Shown: positions 22,648-33,640 of the stretch, one piece after another | Numbering within the stretch: the first letter of the stretch is position 1 | Layout of the letters: each line of letters opens with the position of its first letter | DNA from: Agarophyton chilense | Lineage: Eukaryota; Rhodophyta; Florideophyceae; Gracilariales; Gracilariaceae | Length of the DNA stretch: 64,000 nucleotides | Assembly: GCA_030374765.1 (NCBI GenBank) | Contig: JARGXX010000068.1 | Location: forward strand, 1,364,001 to 1,428,000 | Direction of reading: 5' to 3' | Program-made: the position numbers and the translations under genes | The notes under the pieces: generated by a model | What the model was told of the DNA's origin: nothing | The model's input: only the letters and a program-made list of their open reading frames with translations | Databases searched by the model: none

Positions 22648-23655
22648 TTACTCGTTTTTTGAACTTTGGACTTGTTGGGGTTTTCCGTTTTCACGACAAG
22701 GATGATTAGAGTCGCTCCAACCCTTGCGTCCACATTTGAAACATCGATCGTGTTTTCTATAAAGGTTGTTTTCCCCTTTTTTAGCTGGACCCCAGCTAAC
22801 GTTGCCATCATCCTTTTGGTTGTGCTTCGTATCCTTGGATTCGGAGATTGTGTTTCCTCTCTTGTTCTTTTTCTTGTCATACCCTTTCTTTTCTACGTAG
22901 GGCTGCTTTTGAAACTCCCCACTCAATTTCATTGAGAGTTCTAGCGTTCGAGCGTAGTCGTAGGCAACGTGGATACTCTGCTGACCTGTGCGGTCAAGAG
23001 GTTGCGAGTCTGGAAAGCGCTCGGCAAACTTTCCTTTGTAAACCTTGGGTAAACTGTTGAAGAAATAAATATATGCTTCGTTCGTTGGCATACCACATAG
23101 CGTCACAAGGTCTTCAAAAGCGGCTACGTGCTCATTCAAATCATTCGAGTCCTTCATCTTTATCTCCATCAACTGAACTCTTGTGGCGGCTTTTTCATTA
23201 GTCGGAACAAATTTGCGAATCATTTCACGTTTAAGTTCCTCAAGGGTGCCAGGCTTATTATTATCACGTTGCAACCGGAGCATCCAGGATGCTGCACAGT
23301 CCTGCACATGAAATTCAGCTAAGGCAACCATCTTTGCCTCTGAATAATTGCACAATGTTCCATACTTTTCTATTGAGTAGAAAAAGCTTCTCACGTGCTC
23401 CAAGTTTCTATCTGCGACAGATCCTTTGAATATTGGGACTGGAGGAGCTTTAAAAGCGTTTGCCCCAACGTTCACTGGACTCCCAGCACTACTTTGGCTC
23501 TCGTTAAGGCTTGCTTGTAGTGCTTGAATCAAGTTAGCTTGCTTCTGTATCGTCGTCTGCAATAAGGCAAACTGTTGCGTGAAATCAGAAGCGTCTACCG
23601 TTTCAACTTCGTTGCCGTCGTCGGCGCTTTTGCGGCTGCGTGTACCGCAACTCAT
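22648..23655 (-). CDS. Element E Gag (copy A)
   Basis: An intact ORF of 335 residues from ATG 23,655 (MSCGTRSRKSADDG). It has an N-terminal coiled-coil-like stretch (about 25-60), the Gag core with DCAASWMLRLQRDN and LKREMIRKFVPTNEKAA, then a basic linker and a CCHC-like knuckle starting CFKCGRKGW near the C-terminus. This is the UBN2/Retrotrans_gag type found in plant and algal chromoviruses. It forms the virus-like particle shell. The ORF is intact in both copies although pol is interrupted, so Gag could still be made. Confidence 0.9.
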   Translation of the reverse strand: MSCGTRSRKSADDGNEVETVDASDFTQQFALLQTTIQKQANLIQALQASLNESQSSAGSPVNVGANAFKAPPVPIFKGSVADRNLEHVRSFFYSIEKYGTLCNYSEAKMVALAEFHVQDCAASWMLRLQRDNNKPGTLEELKREMIRKFVPTNEKAATRVQLMEIKMKDSNDLNEHVAAFEDLVTLCGMPTNEAYIYFFNSLPKVYKGKFAERFPDSQPLDRTGQQSIHVAYDYARTLELSMKLSGEFQKQPYVEKKGYDKKKNKRGNTISESKDTKHNQKDDGNVSWGPAKKGENNLYRKHDRCFKCGRKGWSDSNHPCRENGKPQQVQSSKNE

Positions 23656-23696
23656 TCTTTCCAATGCGTCCCTGAAATTGTGGGATTGCTACCAAA

Positions 23697-23908
23697 TGTA
23701 AGAGTGGGAACACAATCAATGCTTTTGTTTTCGTTTACGTTCGTGTTGCCGTGACGCTGTCCTTCTTCGGTTACGCTAACTCTATCGTAGCTTATATAAC
23801 GAGGTTTGTTACCTCCATGTTTGAATGGTTTCGAATTCAAACATATGCATTTGTAACAACGGGTGCTATGAATCAAGGCGAGCGGGTGCCACGTAATACT
23901 ATATTACA
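23697..23908 (-). repeat. 5' LTR of element E copy A
   Basis: A 212-bp LTR upstream of gag on the minus strand. The adjacent internal sequence reads TTTGGTAGCAATCCCAC on the minus strand; TGGTAGCAATCC would be a primer site for a tRNA ending GGATTGCTACCA. I could not identify which tRNA. Confidence 0.95.
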
Positions 23909-24995
23909 ACTACAAGCTCAGTTTGAAAGATTTTCGCCAGAGTGACGTTTATTTGGGGCTCGGGTTTTCTGCATCAGGTATGACTATGGCTTATGAAACG
24001 GGATGCGTTGGAGCTGAGAGTACAAATATTGAAATGATGTGGTTTCTTTCTGCACAAGTAGAGTCCGACAGCTTAAAAGCTGTCAAATCTAAATGTTGAA
24101 CAGTATTTAATTTGAATAGCAGAATCTCATTTGAAACGGTAAACGCCTTGCTGATGTTCAGTACCGAGTCATACAGATACACGTGATTACAGCATTTATC
24201 TATCTACTGCATTGCTGAAGAATGCTGAGATGCAGTCCATCGCGCAGTTTGATGTGTGAATTGGTTAGAAGTGCGCGATCCACTTGCAAACTTTTTGATC
24301 TGCGATTGCTTTCAATCGAGTGCAATTCCAGTGCCCAAGAAGCACCCCTGGATGCCAAGATGGAGAAACACGAAAGCCATGCGTTGTGGGTGGTAATTAG
24401 TTGACTCCAAGAAAATACCAACCCCTGATTAGGACGAAACCTGATGCACAAGCTTCGCCTAGAAAAGTACTCAACATATTTCGATGTTTGCACCATAACA
24501 ATTATTCTCCTATAATTGGATACAGAACAAGTTCTTCTCTTTCCATTTTACCCATGCTTCTCCGCGTACTTTATGGCTTGACAGAGAGCAAAGCCGTGCA
24601 GTATTGCGAAGTTGCATTGTGAACGCCGTGTAGCCGCCCTTGCGACAGTGTTTGATGCAGAGAGGCATGAATTCATGCTGCCGGGATCCATTATGGTCCA
24701 TTTTGAATTAAAGTCGTGTTCTCTGCAGTATTGATGGATTTTTTTTCCTATCCATAATTCTTTGCTACACGTTTAAAGTAAGGTGCAAAGAACTGTTTGA
24801 ATTGCCATAACGCGAACCCATGGGAGAAGGGAGAGGCTTCCGTTTTTCTTTCGTCAGTAGTCTCGAGGTACGAACGAAGAATCCCCTCTTTCTTTCATGT
24901 GACGACACGTCTTCCAAAATTTATTTCTGTGAGAAGATGAATAAGGAATTTAGAGAACGGCAATATTGAACAAATCTCCACTTTGATTTAATATA

Positions 24996-24996
<1 letters not shown>

Positions 24997-25030
<34 letters not shown>

Positions 25031-25038
25031 TGTGTGTG
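24997..25038. repeat. (TG)n microsatellite
   Basis: TG dinucleotide run interrupted once by TT. The same tract occurs in copy B at 50,604-50,645. Confidence 0.95.
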
Positions 25039-26167
25039 AATCGATTCGTGTAGTTTTTCGATTCCACCGTGGGGATAGCAATTTAATTCAATGTAGGATT
25101 TCTTCGTGTCCAAAAAATTGCAATTATATAGAATTTGTCAGCACCATCTCCCATTATCATTGAATGCTTTCTAACTAAGAAAGGAAACCGATTGCGCGAC
25201 TGCCGTTGTACGATGTTAACAAGCATTCCCTGTATAATCCATAATGCTCCCGGTTATACTCAACAATCAAAGGGAGCAGAACGGATCAAAGACATCACGA
25301 ACACCCGGCGTTGACATAAATGATATTCACAATGTTCAGCCTAGAATTGTGAGTTGTCACCATTGTTGGTATTCGACATGTCATAGATTGTCATGCTGGA
25401 TTTCGGGATCAGATCTTCCAGTGGGCACTCTAGCGGACTCAGCCATCGCTGCTCTTCTCGATGCAGTCCTTTTCCTGAGGCATTGTTCTATTAAGTATTA
25501 GTCCAGGAAAAAAGCAACGTAGCACCCAAGGCAAAGAATTGGGGGCCGTTCTTGTCGACAGTCTGGCAACAAAACTATTTCTTTTATTCTTTTTACTGTG
25601 CACCGAAACCACAATTGGTTCGAAAGCCATAGCGAACCTTACCTTGATTGTTGCAGTTAGTACTTGGTGACAAGACAATATGGCTCCCCCACCCATAACG
25701 ATGTCGGATTGCATTTGCTGTGGTTTCTCCAGTGACGAATTACACGATAGCAACAAATCAAAATGGAATCTCGAAAATCTTCCTCTTCCAAATATTTGGC
25801 ATTTTGGTTCACATTCTCCAACAACTGTAGCGAGCTAAAGTTACACTAGCTAGACTCTAGCTAGAAGATAACGTTAACCCTTGCGCCGTTGGCACCCCGA
25901 GGAATTTTCAATGAGCGATTCTGTTTTTAAAAAAACGCGAAAACGTAGTGAGGTTTCTTCTCTTTTGAAGTAACGTCATCTGCGGTTTCACTTGCTGCCT
26001 CTCGACCTGGCTCCGTTCGCTGTACGTGACAAGCGAATAGAATGACGTTGCCACCGATATGTGACAAGTCTGGTTTCCGGATCTACTTACGAGTACCGTT
26101 GTAACTGTTGTACTAGACTCGAAAGTTGTGTATTGACATAACGCGTTACACGCAAAAGTACCTAAAG

Positions 26168-26193
26168 CCCAACAGGACCATAAACCTGTTGGG
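26168..26193. promoter_or_regulatory. Hairpin upstream of the small bZIP-like gene
   Basis: CCCAACAGG - 8-nt loop - CCTGTTGGG, a perfect 9-bp inverted repeat about 80 bp upstream of the TATA box. It is kept unchanged in copy B (51,775-51,800). It may be a dyad factor-binding site; a role is inferred. Confidence 0.35.
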
Positions 26194-26271
26194 AGGTTGA
26201 CTTTGTTGTCGCCCTCTTCTTTCTGACCTATTCACGACACAGTTCCGCCCTGTCCTTCTGTCTCTCCACAG

Positions 26272-26279
26272 TATAAAAA
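26272..26279 (+). promoter_or_regulatory. TATA box of small bZIP-like gene (copy A)
   Basis: TATAAAAA lies 166 bp upstream of ATG 26,445. Transcription would then begin near 26,300, after the more upstream ATG at 26,295, which favours 26,445 as the start. Confidence 0.6.
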
Positions 26280-26444
26280 CGAGTCTTCACCTACTTGCTA
26301 CATCCTCATGGGGTCCTCAAGCTGATCAGGAGCCTTCAGCAATCCTCCCTAAAAAAAATCCCCCAAACCGGGTCAGGGAAGATCGTCTACTCTTCACCCT
26401 TTCCTTTCACTCCAAATCCATTCCAATTTCTTATTTTCGTCATA

Positions 26445-26750
26445 ATGAATAACAAATCGAATATCAAGTCCGAAATTGAAGCGAAAGGCCGTAAGGCAAA
26501 GAATGAGATGAAAAAGAAAAAGAAGCATGAGCTGGGCAAGAAGCATGAGAATCCCTCTCGTGCACAAAAGCGAAAAGACTCCAACAACATATCTGATCAC
26601 TCATGTCGGGCGAAGATGAAGGCGAAAACTGCTGCTATGGAGATCGCCATCGAGAATGTAAGACGCCAAAACGAAATGCTCGAGCAAGAGAATTCGAAGT
26701 TGAGGGGAGGAAGCTCCTCTTCTGCCAAGTATCCGTTTTATGAGCTGTAG
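26445..26750 (+). CDS. Small bZIP-like protein (copy A)
   Basis: 101 residues. After a lysine-rich N-terminus (KKKKKHELGKKHE) comes a basic region with N47 and R55 in the N-x7-R spacing of bZIP factors (NNISDHSCR), followed by RAKMKAKTAAMEIAIENVRRQNEMLEQENSKLR, here split as a basic arm and a short coil of about four heptads. The usual Ala-Ala between N and C-R is replaced by Ser-Asp, so DNA contact may be altered or lost. The frame is open further upstream to 26,295, but the TATA box argues for ATG 26,445. Copy B encodes the same protein with Gln for Lys at one site (NIQSE for NIKSE). Likely a nuclear DNA-binding or dimer-partner protein. Expression is unproven. Confidence 0.65.
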   Translation: MNNKSNIKSEIEAKGRKAKNEMKKKKKHELGKKHENPSRAQKRKDSNNISDHSCRAKMKAKTAAMEIAIENVRRQNEMLEQENSKLRGGSSSSAKYPFYEL

Positions 26751-28873
26751 AATTGTGCTACGGATCGGTGAATAGGTTGAAGATCCTTTCTGTGAGAGAC
26801 TAAGACTGTGGATTTGCTGTACTGCCCCGATTGTTCGATTGATATCAAACTATGTTTCAATTTACATATTACTCTCTAATCATCGCCTGTGTAGCATTGA
26901 TTAAAGTGATTGTGCGTTAACTGCAAATTGTTCAATGTTGTTTGAATCGCTCAGGAAAAGAAAGTACAATATAAGAAACGCTGATTCACTGCGTACTCGC
27001 CACTAGCCAAAGCGATCAAGCGAGCTATGGTAACACGCAAATAGAGATAAAGCAGAAACATGATCAGCGTATGCCATTGAAGGTGGAGACGATAAACCCA
27101 CTATGCGCGAGCAGGATTCGGAACTAGCCAACAAGCTTCGTCACACTGGCACCGTACCAGCGAGGCGGTCTTGGCCTAAAAGTTATTTGCGATGACCTCT
27201 GTAGAAAAAGAGCTACTGGTATGTCTGCAAGCGTTATGAATATTTGGCACTGCGATTTTTGCCACTATTGGCGAGCAACTGAATTACTCGAGAATAAAGA
27301 AGAAGATCACATCTGTGTTCTGCATTATGCCGATTGTCGGTGGCTGGCATATTTTCATCTGTTGTTGGCAGCTGGCTTTGCTGGTTCCGTCCCGTGTAAC
27401 TGTTTGAGCACAAGGACTGTATTATTGGCTTCTGCCAACTATCTTACTTAGATGACAGAGGCTGGTAGACGATACGTGCACACAGCATGGAGAGGGAACA
27501 ATACTCGAGATTTCAGAACGGGAGTGCTGGGCTATCAAGAGAACACATCTACCACCGGAACATTGATAAGCCGTCAACAAGGCGAATAATATCTGTGATG
27601 AAAAATAGAAACAACGATGAGCAAATGAGAGAGGGGTTCTCTGCAGAAGAATAGAGTACTGTATAATACGAAGGATAAGGCTAGCACCATGGCCACGTCC
27701 ACGTCCAGCCCCTCTTCCCTCCTCTTTCTGCCACAAAACAATTTCTCCAGAAAGGAAATTGAGGGCACCTCTTTGCCTTGGATAGATCTTCGAGGTGGGA
27801 TGAAATGCTGGTTTATTACAATGACACGAATGATACAACGTGCAGAGCGGTAACGCTTACGAATGTAAGAAAGAGGGATATATGACAGGCACAGTTTCGC
27901 AGCTCTCACGTTGGCAACAAAACAGAAAATGCTATCGCTTCCTGCGTCTATCCGACAGCTGAAATATTTGTGGGGCTATGCTCCTCGAAGTTCTAAATAT
28001 TTGTATAAGCCGCGTCTCCTTCCACCTGCCGCATACAGTGCAATTATTATAGAACAGTTCGTTTTTAAACAGCTGTCAAAAAATCTGAAAGGGTAAGGGT
28101 GTTGTTGTCCACATGCCTACAGACACTGCGAAAAAGGCTAAGCTAACGCTAATGATGTGCACAACTTGGATAAAATCGAAGAAAATAGGCGTGAGGTCGT
28201 TGTTTTCCGACAAACACTCTGCATCGGTTACAAAAGTGCCTCAATCAAGCTTGTGTGACGTGGTTAAATATTTATTTGTTTAAGGTGCAGTGAACGCAAG
28301 GAATGGGAAGAGGCCAGCACGAGAAATAGGCACAGTTTATGTGACCCGGCTTGTTTGCTGATAAGGGAGGAAGTGTGGATGAATCGATGATGTCACATGG
28401 TATCGTTGGCGGTCACAACTGATTGCCCGTTGGGCATCAAGTAGCAGTTTTTATGGCAGATGGGGTGAAAGATGTAGTGAATGGGTGGGATCATGGGTGT
28501 GCATGTCATGCGTTGGAGTATAAGAGGGAGGCGAGAGACGAAGAGAAACAGAGATTGACAGTTGTGAAGCAGATTAGTTGTGGTGGGCATTCAACAGAAA
28601 GTCGTGGGCAGCTCACACGAGAGAGGTAACATGACACATGCGCCATACTGCTTCGATTGGAAGAGAGGAAGTAGACTATTGCTGTGGAGAATGGAGGCTG
28701 ACGGCAATGACTTGGAGAGCAGGATGTGGGTTGTGCGTAAAACGGAACGTACAATGGACGAACTCTGACACACGTGGAAAAGAGGTTGCCATTGGGTCAC
28801 CACGTCGGTAGTAGGAGGCTACTAACTGTTCTGTAAGAGGGGCGAGGTTTCGCATATGCGCGAGTTGCCCCAC
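26751..28873. other. No gene seen (duplicated as 52,358-54,481)
   Basis: Right end of duplication copy A. Open frames are short and lack motifs. Differences between the two copies are more frequent here than in the middle of the duplication. Confidence 0.4.
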
Positions 28874-29926
28874 CTTCTGGATGTCACTCTTAACTCAGAA
28901 ATTATCGCCGTCGAGCCACCGTGCCCCATGAAAACAAATAGAAAAGTGTGTGCTCTTCTTTTGTTTCGTGCACATTCCGGGAGATGCTGGTTGACACGTG
29001 ATCCAGGAGTTGCATACTTTTTCGTTTGATATGAGGCAGGCCCATGCCTGCGTGGTTTGTATTGTCGGCCATTCTTCTTTTCTTCCGTAAAACGATACAA
29101 TCCTGCGGAAGGGTCAAGAAAACTCAGTGTTACATCTGCCAAAAGTGAGATTGGTATTTTCAGCAATAGAGAAAAGACGAAAAAAGGGCGAGCCAACCAA
29201 ATAATTCTCAGAAAGCGATGCCGTAACGTGTGCATGGTGTTGGTCACACTTTGTTTTACTTGAAAGAAATACGTAATACAGTGCTCTTATCCTCTGCACT
29301 GAAGTTCGAAACAGTTTGCGTCAATATCGAAGGTGACTTCGATTTGCAGAACACCATCAGGTGCAGGAGGAATACTAGAAAGATCTATCTTTCTGAAAAG
29401 TTTGCTGTGTATAATGCGAGTACGTTTACCCTCATAGACCTCAATGAGCACAACTGGCTGTTTGTCGGCGTGAATGGAGAAAATCTACTGCTTCTTGGTG
29501 GGGATAAGAGTGTATCTGTGTGGATCTTGGCAGACTGCTCCGCCAGTGTCGCTGGATTCTGTCGGGAACGCGCCGTGCCTGACAGTTTTCTATCTCCGTC
29601 GCTGCCCGACGGCCTCATCGATGGTTCTCATCTTACTTCGGTAGTGTTTGTTGTCCTAGCTTGTGCCAAGTAAAAGAGGACAATCATCTTTTAATATATA
29701 TCAGCCACTTTTTCTTTTTCGACTCTTTCACGTCAACCAGCCTCGCTGACAGACCGTAATTGGATTTGCACGCAGCCTACGCAGGGGAGATCACTGCGAT
29801 TTCCCTTACAACCGCAGCACAGTCCTTCAAGGACCGGTCGCCGGTTGTCAGAGTTACATATTTGCCCATATCCTGGGCGGCACTGTACCAGACCTTGCTC
29901 CATCTTCACAGTTAGATGTGAACAGT
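28874..29926. other. Unique sequence downstream of the HSP70 pseudogene
   Basis: No gene identified. It lies on the 3' side of the HSP70 pseudogene (minus strand). HSP70 similarity fades near 29,927, and the next 170 bp on the left stay open on the minus strand without a match I recognise. Confidence 0.35.
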
Positions 29927-30369
29927 ATCGCTTGATCAGAACAGTCATGACGGTGCCAGCAGTCTCGATATAAATCGAGAGCGGACTGAAATCGAGAAAA
30001 ACGAAGTCCTGGGTCTTCTCAGAAGTGTCATCGGCCAAAATAGGGGCTTGGACGGCAGCAATGTGTGTCACAACCTCATCGAGGTTGATGTTCTTGTACA
30101 ATTCCTTACCGTTAAAACTTTCGACATAAGACTCCCGACCTTTGCTATACGAGTTGATCCACCGACAAGAACATTATCATCCACATCAGCCGTTGGGATC
30201 TTGGAGTCGCCCGACACCTTCTCATCCGGCTCCAAGGTTCTTCTGAACATGTCCAGGCACAGCTCTTCGAATTTGGCGCCAGTGAGGGAGGAGGAAAGTC
30301 AACACCATCGTAGAGCGAATCAATTTCAATGGTGGTCTGAGTGGGAGGGGAGAGCTGGCGCTTGCCAGA
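29927..30369 (-). pseudogene. HSP70 3' portion, split from its 5' portion by element F
   Basis: The minus strand from 30,369 reads KRQLSPPTQTTIEIDSLYDG, then [11 protein letters not shown], then [12 protein letters not shown], then [20 protein letters not shown] and [18 protein letters not shown]. These are successive blocks of the HSP70 ATPase domain (lobe II) into the start of the substrate-binding domain. Several frameshifts are needed. It continues exactly where the fragment at 41,530 stops, with element F between them. Confidence 0.85.
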
Positions 30370-31165
30370 TGTAGCATTCTGGATGCACCTGAGTTCGACC
30401 GATCGAAAATACTACGAAGTCACGATACGTCATTCATAAGCTATTGCTCGAGCTATACTCGATTACGAGAAATTATGAGAAGAATTATTTCATGGAAAGA
30501 TTGGGACAACGGAAATTTAATTAGGAAGTACTGTATTTAGTGTACACTGTAAGGTGCCATCACCAAATATTTTATTTGGTATTATTTAGATAATGATGTA
30601 GTGGCACGCCACTTGTGTGCCTTACTGTACAGTACTTGCGTTGCCCCTTGGCACATTAAAGGTCGCAAGGCCCAGGTGAGGACGGCGAAGGCCAACCAAC
30701 AACCAAGAAATCCAAAAACACCATCCTGGTAAGTCCTAGAAATCCTAAAGATGTCTACCACAAAAGGGCACCTATAGTATCATTTCTTAACCGTTTTTAG
30801 CTATAGCTGTTGTTCCGAGGATACCCTCTACTGTTGCACGTTTACCGCTCTTTTTCTACAGCCTTCTGTGTGTGTGTGTGTGTGTGTGTGTGTTTGTGTA
30901 TTGTTTTCTCTACTTTTACCTGGTTATTTTTGTTGTCACAAGGTTTGTCGAGCCGATTTCGTGTTCATTACGTACCGCCGCATCTGGAAATCCGCTTCGT
31001 GAATACACAGTATTTTTCCCATTATTCAGGCACACCTTGCTGCTTTCAGCATACTCTCTTCTTATCTAAGAACTGTCCCTCGCAAGGCGACACCCGCTCT
31101 TCGCGGTTATTTCTGTGGATACCCACTGCACCGAGACCACTACATTCATCAGTGGAATAGCACAT
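30370..31165 (+). repeat. 5' LTR of element F
   Basis: Matches 40,750-41,529 from TGTAGCATTCTGG to ...GGAATAGCACATA. It contains a TG microsatellite (about 30,867-30,896) longer than in the 3' copy. The internal sequence just after it includes TGGTCTCCCGACTT (from 31,170), a possible primer-binding site. Confidence 0.9.
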
Positions 31166-31821
31166 AAATTGGTCTCCCGACTTAGAAATAAGTACACCTG
31201 TGTGTGGAGTATTGGTCGCTTGGACCGGAAATATCGTGTTTCGCACGTTCGAATGATCCTTGTTGGATTTACGTGCGTTGTAATGAGATCAGGGAATTGA
31301 AGCTTGAACCGTCATCTTGGAATCTATATTGTCAGAAGACCTTTGGAACCGGATCTAACCGATCGCAACGTGCGTCGGATAACCCGAATATTAGTTGTGA
31401 ATCTTCACTGTTTGTTGGTTCTATTTGCTAGAAGTTTCTATATTTGTCGATATTGGTTGTATCGATCGCGATATATATTGTTTTCGTCGAGAAATTATGT
31501 TTGCGTCGTTCGCATTTGTCATCTGGATTGCCAGTGATAATTTGCCGTCGTGCAGACAAGAAGCCGACCGGATTCGGATAGGAGTGAGTCCGCGGCACCC
31601 CGCTTAGCCACCTCTACAGAGGCCGGCAACCGCCTATATCGTCAGGCTAAGAGGAAGTCGAAACGACAGGAAGCGCAGTGGCACCTTCGGAGGTTCCGAC
31701 AACGATCGCTCTCGAGGCTACTACCTCATCTAAACGTGATATCACGGAGGGTGCAGCCTTGCGAGCTGAATGACAGCAACTCCGAGCGAAATCTGCGACG
31801 CAGAAGTTCCGTCTGGAGGAG
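31166..31821 (+). other. Leader region of element F
   Basis: Between the 5' LTR and the first Gag-like frame. It has only fragmentary open frames of basic, Arg-rich composition (31,550-31,820). Probably the untranslated leader plus the decayed Gag N-terminus. Confidence 0.5.
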
Positions 31822-33640
31822 ATGGAAGGTCAAGTTAACTTCTTAAAATCGTCATTAGAGACGTTAAGAAGAGGGCACACGGCTCTAGAGAATCGAAACC
31901 TAGAAACGAATCGGATGGCCGAGACTGTTCAAGCAATCCGTGAAGATCTAAATCAATGGCTAGAAGGGCAAGGAAATGCCACAGGGGCCTTACCAGATTT
32001 ACCGGTTACTGTTGATGAGGTTTTCTCACGTGTAAACCCTCGCTTAGAGCGATTGGAGACTGTGGTGAATGCACCGTTGTAAATTCCGCATCCGAAAGTA
32101 CAGGAGGTGGGACTCATCGATGTTGATGCGCGGTCGCGGAAGAAATATTTGAAGAATTCGAAGGTACAGATGTTATCTTCAAGGCGCTCTTTATCGAGAA
32201 ATGGAATTTCATCTTCTGATGATACCTCGAGCGAGGAGGAAACTCTCCGTTCGAGAAAGAAAAGAATGGGTAGCTCACTACTGTCCCGCAAGAGGGGACC
32301 GCCCTACAAGAATCTGAAACCGATTTCGTGTACGAACCCGCCTTACAGGAAGAGTAATCACTATCGTGTATATCGGCTCAAGGTCCGAAAGGGGAAGCGA
32401 ACAGGTCGCGAGACAGCCAAAGTGAGAGATCACATAAAGAGTTTGAAGATTGGCCTCGAAGGTCTTACTTTTTCTGGGAAGGATCCCATTCTTATATTTG
32501 ATTTTCTCAATCGCTTTGTAGTCGAAATCGACACGCTGGGGATGAGTGAATCTCAAGCATTCGTGGCACTTCCACACTTATCGGTTGGATTTGCATTGGA
32601 GCAATACCGTGGCGTGAGTGGTTCACTTACCGTCGATGAAGGTGGAGTTGCCAGTTAGGCCGAAACCGTGCAGTACTTGCTGCCTACTTACGCAACGTCT
32701 AATGCGATTCGTGAAACTATTTTGAATCTCAGAGATATTACCAGAAGCCTGGAGAAAAGAAGGTTGAGTACAGTTCAAGACTGAATAATGCAGCTACACG
32801 CTGTGGAAATATCCATTCTACGGACAAGAAGATGACACTTTTTGTCAATGGACTCGATCTGGCTATCAAGTCATTGGTAGCTCGTCATCGGAAGAGGCAC
32901 TCGAGAATCAGTTTTCTGGAATTAGTGAAGTATGCACAGGCGGAAGGTGAAGCAGTTCACGCTCGTCGCGGAGGTGGAACACGTCGTCTAGGGACATACC
33001 CCGTTGCTAACAGGGATATAAAACGCCCTATCAAGCGAGGCAAGGTTTTGCATCTGGAGTAGCCAGAGGAATCACGCGTTTCGACGTGTACGTCTCATGA
33101 TGCCAGCTATACTGGAGAAGACGCAGTTAATTATCTGGATGATCCAGAGGGGTCAGCGCCTACTACGAATTTGCCGTCAACTGATTCCCATGTGGAAGAT
33201 GATATATTGGCTATGGAGCCACGCCTTTATCCTTAACGAAGAAGTCCAATGGTCCCGCCAGCGGGTGGGTTTACTTCTCAGAAGCCTGGTTGGGTGGATA
33301 CCCGTGGTACAGAACAGCCACAGCTAAGGTTGAACAGGGACGGCCTGATATGTTCTGGGTGCTATGGAAGAAATCATTTGTCATCGGAGTGCACTTTGCC
33401 CTTTACACAGGTACATAGAGTTGTCTCGAACTATGAAGCTCTCTCGGAGCCAGAACGACCGCGTGTACCGGGACAATCATATTGGAAGGCCAAAGCTTGG
33501 GGACTTGCGGATATGTTACGCAAAACCCATGCGAGAGCTCAGAACTCTGAAAGATCACAGGGTTAAACCCCGGAAGTACAGAGGAGCGCCGATGTGGCGA
33601 CGGAGAAACCCGCTTCATCGGAAAAATAAGTGAGGGAGCC
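31822..33640 (+). pseudogene. Element F Gag
   Basis: Decayed Gag in several frames. It starts with a coiled-coil region at ATG 31,822 (VNFLKSSLETLRRGHTALEN). A Ser/Arg-rich stretch follows, then the Gag core (GLTFSGKDPILIFDFLNRF, about 32,455-32,520), shared with remnant D. After that come KSLVARHRKRHSRISFLELV (about 32,865-32,925) and a zinc knuckle CSGCYGRNHLSSEC (about 33,350-33,392) with perfect C-x2-C-x4-H-x4-C spacing. In-frame stops occur at 32,080, 32,656 and elsewhere. Confidence 0.8.

Larger units (their letters stand above)
18952..23908 (-). mobile_element. Ty3/gypsy chromovirus-like element E, copy A, complete
   Basis: A 4,957-bp element on the minus strand: LTRs 18,952-19,163 and 23,697-23,908, gag, pol with protease-RT-RNase H-integrase-chromodomain order, and a purine tract (AAAAAGGGGGTGAA on the minus strand, just inside the left LTR). 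It is flanked on both sides by ACTAC (18,947-18,951 and 23,909-23,913), a perfect 5-bp target duplication. The LTRs differ at about one base, so insertion was recent. Gag and pol are in different frames, and pol has two in-frame TAA codons. An almost identical copy is at 44,559-49,515. Confidence 0.96.
23909..26271. other. No gene seen; contains (TG)n microsatellite (duplicated as 49,516-51,878)
   Basis: About 2.4 kb without a supported gene. Visible items are the inverted repeat GACAGCTTAAAAGCTGTC (24,068-24,085), a TG microsatellite (24,997-25,038), a doubled CTAGCTAGA motif near 25,846-25,864 and a hairpin at 26,168-26,193. The last part is the upstream region of the small bZIP-like gene. 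Confidence 0.45.
16300..28873. repeat. Segmental duplication copy A (~12.57 kb)
   Basis: This segment recurs in the same orientation at 41,907-54,481, offset 25,607-25,608. It contains the HSP70 5' fragment, the Harbinger transposase fragment, Ty3/gypsy element E with both LTRs and its TSD, and the small bZIP-like gene. The gypsy interior is almost identical between copies (one amino-acid difference noticed in Pol). Differences are more frequent near both ends. The left edge cuts the HSP70 pseudogene; to the right the copies diverge after GCGCGAG(C/T)TGCC. Confidence 0.95.

Noticed and set aside
29230-29673. 148-codon plus-strand frame left of the HSP70 remnant
   Set aside because: No recognisable motif, and it lies in decaying sequence beside pseudogenes, so I did not call it a gene.
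30867-30896. Cys/Val-rich proteins encoded across the TG repeat in the element F LTRs
   Set aside because: They arise from translating a TG microsatellite inside an LTR and are not genes.
31170-31185. tRNA primer identity for element F
   Set aside because: TGGTCTCCCGACTT follows the LTR as a primer site should, but I could not match it to a tRNA 3' end with certainty, so no primer tRNA is named.
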